Source: Pseudomonadota bacterium
GTDB lineage: Bacteria > Pseudomonadota > Alphaproteobacteria > Rhizobiales > Xanthobacteraceae
DNA length: 16,809 nucleotides
Assembly (NCBI GenBank): GCA_023414975.1
Contig: JAEZMI010000377.1
Span: 1 to 16,809, forward strand
Direction of reading: 5' to 3'
Position 1 is the stretch's first letter. Each line of letters starts with the position of its first letter. The notes below the pieces were generated by a model, which worked only from the letters and a program-made list of their open reading frames with translations, ran no database searches and had not been told where the DNA came from. The position numbers and the translations under genes are program-made. Positions 13,434-16,809 of the stretch are shown here, piece by piece.

Positions 13434-13853
13434 ATGAGCGACACACTCGAAGCCGCGAATTATCTAGAGCTTGCCGCCGATATCGTCTCTGCTTACGTGA
13501 GCAACAATACGGTGCCGGCGAATGAACTGCCTGTTCTCCTGAGCGAAGTGCACAGCGCTCTGCAGCGCGTGACGAAAGTTGATGCCGAGCCGGCGGTTGA
13601 GCCTCTGAAGCCGGCGGTGCCGGTTAAGAAATCGATCGCTCCAGAGTATCTGGTGTGTCTCGAGGACGGCAAAAAGTTCAAGTCGCTCAAGCGCCACCTG
13701 CGCACTCAGTACAATCTGACTCCCGAGCAGTACCGCGAGAAATGGGGTCTGCCGCCGGATTATCCAATGGTCGCGCCGAACTATGCCGCTGCGCGCTCGC
13801 AGCTCGCCAAGGAGATGGGCCTCGGCCAGCAACGCCGCCGCAGCCGCGCCTGA
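13434..13853 (+). CDS. mucR: MucR/Ros-family transcriptional regulator
   Basis: A 139-residue MucR/Ros regulator. The family acts as global, nucleoid-associated repressors of exopolysaccharide, motility, cell-cycle and symbiosis or virulence genes. The N-terminal 45 residues carry the oligomerisation helices (LELAADIVSAYVSNN). After a Pro/Val linker comes the zinc-finger-like DNA-binding domain: CLEDGKKFKSLKRHL, LTPEQYREKWGLPPDYPMVA and ARSQLAKEMGLGQQRRRS. In Ros the metal is held by two Cys and two His. Here only C75 and H88 remain; D78 replaces the second Cys, and Q92-Y93 stand where Ros has the second histidine. The ATG at 13434 has only a weak purine-rich GAAGAATGAG before it. The spacer upstream and the strong terminator after it mark a single-gene unit. 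Confidence 0.95.
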   Translation: MSDTLEAANYLELAADIVSAYVSNNTVPANELPVLLSEVHSALQRVTKVDAEPAVEPLKPAVPVKKSIAPEYLVCLEDGKKFKSLKRHLRTQYNLTPEQYREKWGLPPDYPMVAPNYAAARSQLAKEMGLGQQRRRSRA

Positions 13854-13875
13854 CCATTCGATACGGACTTTTCTC

Positions 13876-13916
13876 ACCGGCCGTCGCGTTCAATCGCGGC
13901 GGCCGGTCTTGTTTTT
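13876..13916 (+). terminator. Intrinsic terminator of mucR
   Basis: ACCGGCCGTCGCG (13876-13888) pairs with CGCGGCGGCCGGT (13895-13907), a 13-bp stem with one G-T wobble and a TTCAAT loop, followed by CTTGTTTTT. It starts 22 bases after the mucR stop. Its right arm also encodes the last residues of the minus-strand ORF at 13890. Confidence 0.85.
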
Positions 13917-14189
13917 GGTGGGCCTGGCGCCAGCGCGGCATTTTTTCATGAGCAATCCGCTGGCCTGACATTCGGCCATCAGCCGGCTGAGCGCCGCGTG
14001 CCGGCCGGCGTCATATCCGAATCCTCGCGCGGCGGCCCGCCGTTCCTGCCTCAACAGCCGCGCAAGCGTCGCTGACCTTTCGTCATGGGTTCGGCCGATG
14101 AAGGGCCGCAGCGCGGCAGCCCGTTCGGCAATCTGTTTCTCCGGCTCTTCCATGCGCATCGCCCGGACGCGCTGATTCTGCGTCGTCAT
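13890..14189 (-). CDS. Small basic protein of unknown function
   Basis: A possible 99-residue protein that I do not recognise. It is strongly charged, with many Arg and Glu residues and long predicted helices: EEPEKQIAERAAALRPFIG, then ERSATLARLLRQERRAAARG, then HAALSRLMAECQASGLLMKK. The tail is basic (KNKTGRRD). Two cysteines occur near the C-terminus. There is no signal peptide or membrane segment, so it would be cytoplasmic and could bind nucleic acid or a protein partner. The ATG at 14189 with GGAG six bases upstream is better than the GTG at 14201. Its 3' end lies inside the mucR terminator stem on the opposite strand. That overlap, and the lack of family support, keep confidence moderate. 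It is divergent from the DnaA-like gene. Confidence 0.55.
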   Translation of the reverse strand: MTTQNQRVRAMRMEEPEKQIAERAAALRPFIGRTHDERSATLARLLRQERRAAARGFGYDAGRHAALSRLMAECQASGLLMKKCRAGARPTKNKTGRRD

Positions 14190-14349
14190 CGCACTCTCCA
14201 CCTCTGGAGGAGCGAGTATGCGGCCGGCCGGGAGGGTGAGGATAAAATCCTATAATCCTGTTGATCGCGCGGAGGGAGGATCCAGGACGCCTTTCGTAGG
14301 CCCATTTGTTCATGTTGTGTTCTTGTAAATCGCTCATCGAGCATCTAGG

Positions 14350-14371
14350 CTTAAAGTCCTAATTTAAGGAG
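14350..14371 (+). promoter_or_regulatory. Dyad overlapping the Shine-Dalgarno of the DnaA-like gene
   Basis: CTTAAA (14350-14355) and TTTAAG (14363-14368) are perfect inverted arms around GTCCTAA. The right arm runs into AAGGAG (14366-14371), the Shine-Dalgarno of the gene at 14378. As RNA the hairpin would partly mask the ribosome site. As DNA it could be a repressor site. Upstream in the spacer 14190-14377 lie AGGAT-AAA-ATCCT (14239-14251), a TATAAT (14251-14256) and GCTC-ATC-GAGC (14332-14342). Confidence 0.35.
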
Positions 14372-14377
14372 AGCCCG

Positions 14378-14755
14378 ATGCTGTTGACGACATATGCCAC
14401 CGGCGGGAGGGGGGCTCCGGTCCTCTCCCCGCTTTCCCTGCCGCTGCCCTTGCGGATCTGCGCCGAGGCAGTCGCTGCCGCAAGCGACGTCGCGCTGGAC
14501 GACGTCATGGCGCGCGGGCGTGGGCCTCGGCGGGTCTCCACGGCCCGCGCGCTGGCGATCTATCTGGCCCATGTCGGATTGGGGATTCCGCAAGGCGAGG
14601 TCGCCGCCGCCTTCGGCCGGCACCGCACCAGTGTCGACCATGCCTGCGGCTGCATCGAGGAGCGTCGTGAGGTCGCCGGCTGGGATCGCTGGGTGGCGCG
14701 GCTGGAGGAGGAGGTGCGGGCACGGCTCCTCGCGGAGGTCGGTCATGATGCATGA
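14378..14755 (+). CDS. Stand-alone DnaA domain-IV-like helix-turn-helix protein
   Basis: A 125-residue protein that resembles only the C-terminal DNA-binding domain (domain IV) of the replication initiator DnaA. Residues 27-66 fit the first helices, ending in GPRRVSTARALAIYLAHV, which matches the (R)xxxxARxIAMYL pattern. FGRHRTSVDHACGCIEE (79-95) matches the DnaA signature FGGRDHTTVLHAC with one residue deleted and several contacts changed. No AAA+ ATPase domain or Walker motif is present, so it cannot initiate replication alone. It probably binds DNA, perhaps DnaA-box-like sites, as a regulator. The start at 14378 has a strong AAGGAG six bases upstream. The last 11 bases overlap the DUF6456 gene, so the two products are probably made together. 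Such short DnaA-like proteins occur in Rhizobiales; a specific role is not established to my knowledge. Confidence 0.82.
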   Translation: MLLTTYATGGRGAPVLSPLSLPLPLRICAEAVAAASDVALDDVMARGRGPRRVSTARALAIYLAHVGLGIPQGEVAAAFGRHRTSVDHACGCIEERREVAGWDRWVARLEEEVRARLLAEVGHDA

Positions 14756-15299
14756 GCGCAACCTTGAGATCGTCGAGGTCACGGTCAACAACGAAAGCGT
14801 GCGGGTGGAACTCGATCTCGACGAGTCACCGCTGGGATGGCTCGCGCGTCGTCGCGGGCGAGATGGGCGAGCCTTCATCGCGCCGGCCCAGCTGCTGGCC
14901 GGCGAAAGGCTGCGGATGGATTTCACCCGCGCCCAAATGAGCCCGCGCCTTACCGCCGACTGGAACGCACCGGCCCGCCGCGGGCGGGGCAGCGCGCCGG
15001 GGCTTACTTTCTCGGAGGTCGTGCTTGCGGCGCGTGAGCGGGTATCCCGCGCGGTCGAGGCGGCGGGGCCGGAGTTCGCCGGCCTCCTGCTCGATGTGTG
15101 CTGCTTTCTGAAGGGACTGGAGGAGGTCGAGAGGGAGCGCGGCTGGCCGGCGCGCACGGGGAAGATCGTGCTGGGTCTGGGTCTTGACCGGCTTGCCCGC
15201 CATTACGGCATCGCCGATGGCGCGCGAGGGCCCGCGAGGGCGGCGCTGCGGTCCTGGAAGGCGCCGGAAGAGGCCGGCGCGGCAGGAGACGTCAATTGA
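14745..15299 (+). CDS. DUF6456-domain protein
   Basis: A 184-residue protein matching the alphaproteobacterial DUF6456 family by eye. The signature runs ESPLGWLARRRGRDGRAFI (27-45), then LLAGERLRMDFTRAQMSPRL (50-69), then FAGLLLDVCCFLKGLEEVER (111-130), ending in LGLGLDRLARHYG (143-155). The last segment looks like a helix-turn-helix. The middle (78-86) is a short Gly/Arg/Pro linker. The family's function is unknown. Its composition and company suggest a DNA-binding or replication/cell-cycle regulator, which is inference. The ATG at 14745 has GGAGG six bases upstream (a second ATG follows directly) and lies within the end of the DnaA-like gene. The stop overlaps the end of sufE on the other strand by eight bases, with no terminator between them. 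Confidence 0.85.
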   Translation: MMHERNLEIVEVTVNNESVRVELDLDESPLGWLARRRGRDGRAFIAPAQLLAGERLRMDFTRAQMSPRLTADWNAPARRGRGSAPGLTFSEVVLAARERVSRAVEAAGPEFAGLLLDVCCFLKGLEEVERERGWPARTGKIVLGLGLDRLARHYGIADGARGPARAALRSWKAPEEAGAAGDVN

Positions 15300-15729
15300 C
15301 GGGTGTCGCCAGTGCCTGCCGGGCATCCGCGCGGATGCGCTCCACCATCGAGCGCAGCCCGTTCGAGCGCTGCGGCGTCAGGTGGTCCTTGAGGCCGATG
15401 CGCTGAAAAACCGCGGCCGGATCGGCAGCGAGGATGTCCGAGGCCGGGCGGCCGGAATAGAGTGCCAGAAGGATCGCGATGAGCCCGCGCACGATATGCG
15501 CGTCGGAATCCCCGACAAAGGCGAGGGCGGGCCCCTTCTCCGAGGGTGCGCGCTCGCTCACCAGCCACACCTGGCTGGCGCAGCCCTGAACCTTGGTGGC
15601 GTCGTTGCGCGCCTCCTCCGGGAAAGGCGGCAGGCGGCGCCCGAGCTCGATCAGGTAACGGTAGCGGTCGTCCCAGTTATCGAGGAGTTCGAAATCCTCG
15701 ATGATGCCGTCGATCTTGCTTGTGCTCAT
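15292..15729 (-). CDS. sufE: SufE-family cysteine desulfurase activator
   Basis: A 145-residue SufE. It accepts persulfide sulfur from the cysteine desulfurase SufS and passes it to the SUF scaffold for Fe-S cluster assembly in the cytoplasm. The sulfur-accepting residue is C50 in VQGCASQVWLV. Other family marks are DWDDRY-type residues near 19-24 (DNWDDRYRYLIELG) and DSDAHIVRGLIAILLALYSG (about 74-93). LTPQRSNGLRSMVERIRADA closes the protein. Length is usual (about 140). The ATG at 15729 has AGAGG about six bases upstream and is preferred over the in-frame start at 15777. No other suf gene is present, so sufBCDS must be elsewhere. The 3' end overlaps the DUF6456 gene tail to tail. Confidence 0.96.
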   Translation of the reverse strand: MSTSKIDGIIEDFELLDNWDDRYRYLIELGRRLPPFPEEARNDATKVQGCASQVWLVSERAPSEKGPALAFVGDSDAHIVRGLIAILLALYSGRPASDILAADPAAVFQRIGLKDHLTPQRSNGLRSMVERIRADARQALATPVN

Positions 15730-15790
15730 CAGCGCCTCTCTCCGGCGCATATAGGAACGTCGGCCCGGACGGCGCAATGGCCGCCGCCGC

Positions 15791-16309
15791 TCAGGCGGGC
15801 CTTTTCGGCGGCAGAGGAACGGCGGAACCCGGCACGGCGGAACCGGGCACAGCTTCCGCCGGGGCAGCGGGCGTGTTCGCGCCGGTGGCGGTGGGCGCAG
15901 GCATGGCGGGATGGGCCGACGATTGCGCCGGGGCCTTTGGTCCTTGCCAGGCGGGGCTCAGGTCATGGGTGGTCAGCGTGTCGCCGGCGGGTGCGCCGAG
16001 AGCGCGGGCGGCGGCCTTGCGCTTCTCCTCCATGATCTGGTCGCTGATATAGGCGATGGCGAATTGTGCGCCCGCTTGAGCCCGCTCGCCGATCATCTCG
16101 ATCAGCCCTGTGCCAATCGCGCAGGCCTGGGGTTGGCGCGAGCAGAAGCCGCTCGCATCGGCCACCGCCGAGGACGCGGCGGACAGGGCCTCCAGCGGAC
16201 TGACCTTGGGATCGCCCTGGGGCGCATGGTTCGAGGAGCCGCCGGTGATTCCCGGCAGCAGAACAAGCACCAGCCCCAACCAGAAACACATGCGTAACAG
16301 AAAGAACAT
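15791..16309 (-). CDS. DUF5330-domain exported or membrane-anchored protein
   Basis: A 172-residue protein of the DUF5330 family (function unknown, Alphaproteobacteria). MFFLLRMCFWLGLVLVLLP is an N-terminal signal peptide or anchor. The conserved core, about residues 35-90, includes FCSRQPQACAIGTGLIEMIG with two cysteines nine residues apart. It continues with helical ERAQAGAQFAIAYISDQI. The C-terminal 70 residues are Pro/Ala/Thr-rich and probably disordered, with a duplicated PGSAV unit, and end in PLPPKRPA. The ATG at 16309 with GGGA about seven bases upstream is chosen over the in-frame start at 16330, because the hydrophobic segment then begins at once as in the family. It lies 61 bp upstream of sufE on the same strand. 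It is divergent from the last gene, with which DUF5330 genes are often paired in rhizobia (recalled, not checked). Confidence 0.85.
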   Translation of the reverse strand: MFFLLRMCFWLGLVLVLLPGITGGSSNHAPQGDPKVSPLEALSAASSAVADASGFCSRQPQACAIGTGLIEMIGERAQAGAQFAIAYISDQIMEEKRKAAARALGAPAGDTLTTHDLSPAWQGPKAPAQSSAHPAMPAPTATGANTPAAPAEAVPGSAVPGSAVPLPPKRPA

Positions 16310-16363
16310 GACGCGTCCCGCGGCCGTCACCCACTACCTCGATTGCAGATGATAGCGGCAATG

Positions 16364-16375
16364 GGTTGCGCAACC
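16364..16375. promoter_or_regulatory. 12-bp perfect palindrome in a divergent spacer
   Basis: GGTTGCGCAACC reads the same on both strands. It lies 55 bp upstream of the DUF5330 start and 137 bp upstream of the rightmost gene. ATTGC/GCAAT arms (16342-16346 and 16358-16362) lie beside it. CCACGTGG (16456-16463) and GCGCC-AGG-GGCGC (16481-16493) are further dyads in the same spacer. It is probably an operator; no regulator is assigned. Confidence 0.4.
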
Positions 16376-16511
16376 GATGTCGGAAAAGGGCGAAATCGCT
16401 GGATTTACGCAAGGGGTTGTTAAGCACGGGCGATGTTTTAGGGTTCGCTTAAGCCCCACGTGGAACAATGCCGGATCAACGCGCCAGGGGCGCGCACCAA
16501 GTTGGGTAGAC

Positions 16512-16809
16512 ATGCCGCGTTCCTACGCCAGCGACCTGCTCGTCGATGATATTGACCTGCCCGGAGAGCGTTTCGCCGGGCAGCCTTATCGTTCGGGCCG
16601 GCGCCGGTCCGATCTCTTCATGCTGTTCCTCGCGGCGGTGGCGAGCGCCGGTTTTCTCTTCAACGCGCTCTGGCTGCAAGGGACGCGCCGCGCGGTGCCC
16701 CCGCCCCCGAGCGCGCCCGCCGATCTGCGGCAGGCGGCCGTGCCACCGGTCAAGCCGGCCGCATCGGCGCCGGCGAGCCCGGCTGTCGCGGCGCCGGTTG
16801 CTCCGGAGC
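16512..16809 (+). CDS. Membrane-anchored Pro/Ala-rich protein, N-terminal part; possibly a peptidoglycan-binding-domain protein
   Basis: An open frame from the ATG at 16512 runs to the right edge (99 codons plus one base) with no stop. The cytoplasmic N-terminus contains LPGERFAGQPYRSGRRRSDL (residues 16-35). One transmembrane helix follows (about 36-54, LFMLFLAAVASAGFLFNALW). Then comes a Pro/Ala-rich stretch (PPPPSAPADL and VKPAASAPASPA), probably a periplasmic linker. This layout and its position next to the DUF5330 gene resemble rhizobial bitopic proteins that carry a peptidoglycan-binding domain beyond the linker. That domain would be outside the window, so the assignment is inference. 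A weak GGGT precedes the start, and a GC dyad lies at 16481-16493. Confidence 0.7.
   Translation, partial: MPRSYASDLLVDDIDLPGERFAGQPYRSGRRRSDLFMLFLAAVASAGFLFNALWLQGTRRAVPPPPSAPADLRQAAVPPVKPAASAPASPAVAAPVAPE

Noticed and set aside
13225..13437. 70-codon frame upstream of mucR whose stop overlaps the mucR ATG as ATGA
   Set aside because: The overlap looks like coupling, but there is no Shine-Dalgarno, the composition fits AT-rich spacer DNA, and mucR genes usually follow a long non-coding leader. A leader peptide remains a remote option.
14083..14337. 84-codon minus-strand frame overlapping the basic protein gene
   Set aside because: It overlaps a better frame with a good ribosome site, and its C-terminal half is a frame-shifted shadow of that gene.

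Overview
The window is high-GC DNA with tightly packed genes and short intergenic gaps. It reads as a chromosomal segment of an alphaproteobacterium, most likely Hyphomicrobiales (Rhizobiales), perhaps near Xanthobacteraceae. The clues are a MucR/Ros-type regulator, a DUF6456 protein beside a stand-alone DnaA-domain-IV protein, a DUF5330 protein next to sufE, and a small-protein repertoire typical of rhizobia. The genus-level guess is inference. No tRNA, rRNA, CRISPR array, insertion sequence, integrase or phage gene was found.

Left part (1-4314, all minus strand): a HerA/DUF853 ATPase, an M20 dipeptidase, a branched-chain-type class IV aminotransferase and the start of meaB, the methylmalonyl-CoA mutase chaperone, which runs off the left edge. 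The aminotransferase and meaB are 18 bp apart. They may link branched-chain amino acid turnover to methylmalonyl-CoA metabolism.

Middle (4394-10512): a short remnant of an autotransporter beta-barrel lies upstream of a two-gene folate operon, folP-folK (overlapping, no folB between them). Next come a small Pro/Gly/Tyr-rich exported protein (minus), a ZntB-type metal transporter, and a small exported four-cysteine protein (plus). An iron-type superoxide dismutase (minus) is divergent from a 478-residue proline-rich membrane protein (plus). Clear hairpin terminators close the convergent pairs at about 5986-6013, 8079-8106 and 10487-10512.

Right part (10536-16809): msrB and ptrB (oligopeptidase B) form a coupled minus-strand pair sharing a GTGA overlap. 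An unusually AT-rich 349-bp spacer precedes mucR and carries a TTGATA dyad. After the mucR terminator come a small basic unrecognised protein (minus), then an overlapping pair: a DnaA-domain-IV-like DNA-binding protein and a DUF6456 protein. The DUF6456 gene overlaps sufE tail to tail. A DUF5330 protein and the start of a membrane-anchored, Pro/Ala-rich protein diverge from a spacer holding a 12-bp perfect palindrome.

Most of the window is housekeeping: folate synthesis, Fe-S assembly, oxidative repair and metal transport. The least explained parts are the DnaA-IV-like/DUF6456 pair beside a MucR with degenerate zinc ligands, the proline-rich bitopic protein, and several unassigned dyads in regulatory spacers. 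I do not see a clear new defence or mobile system.
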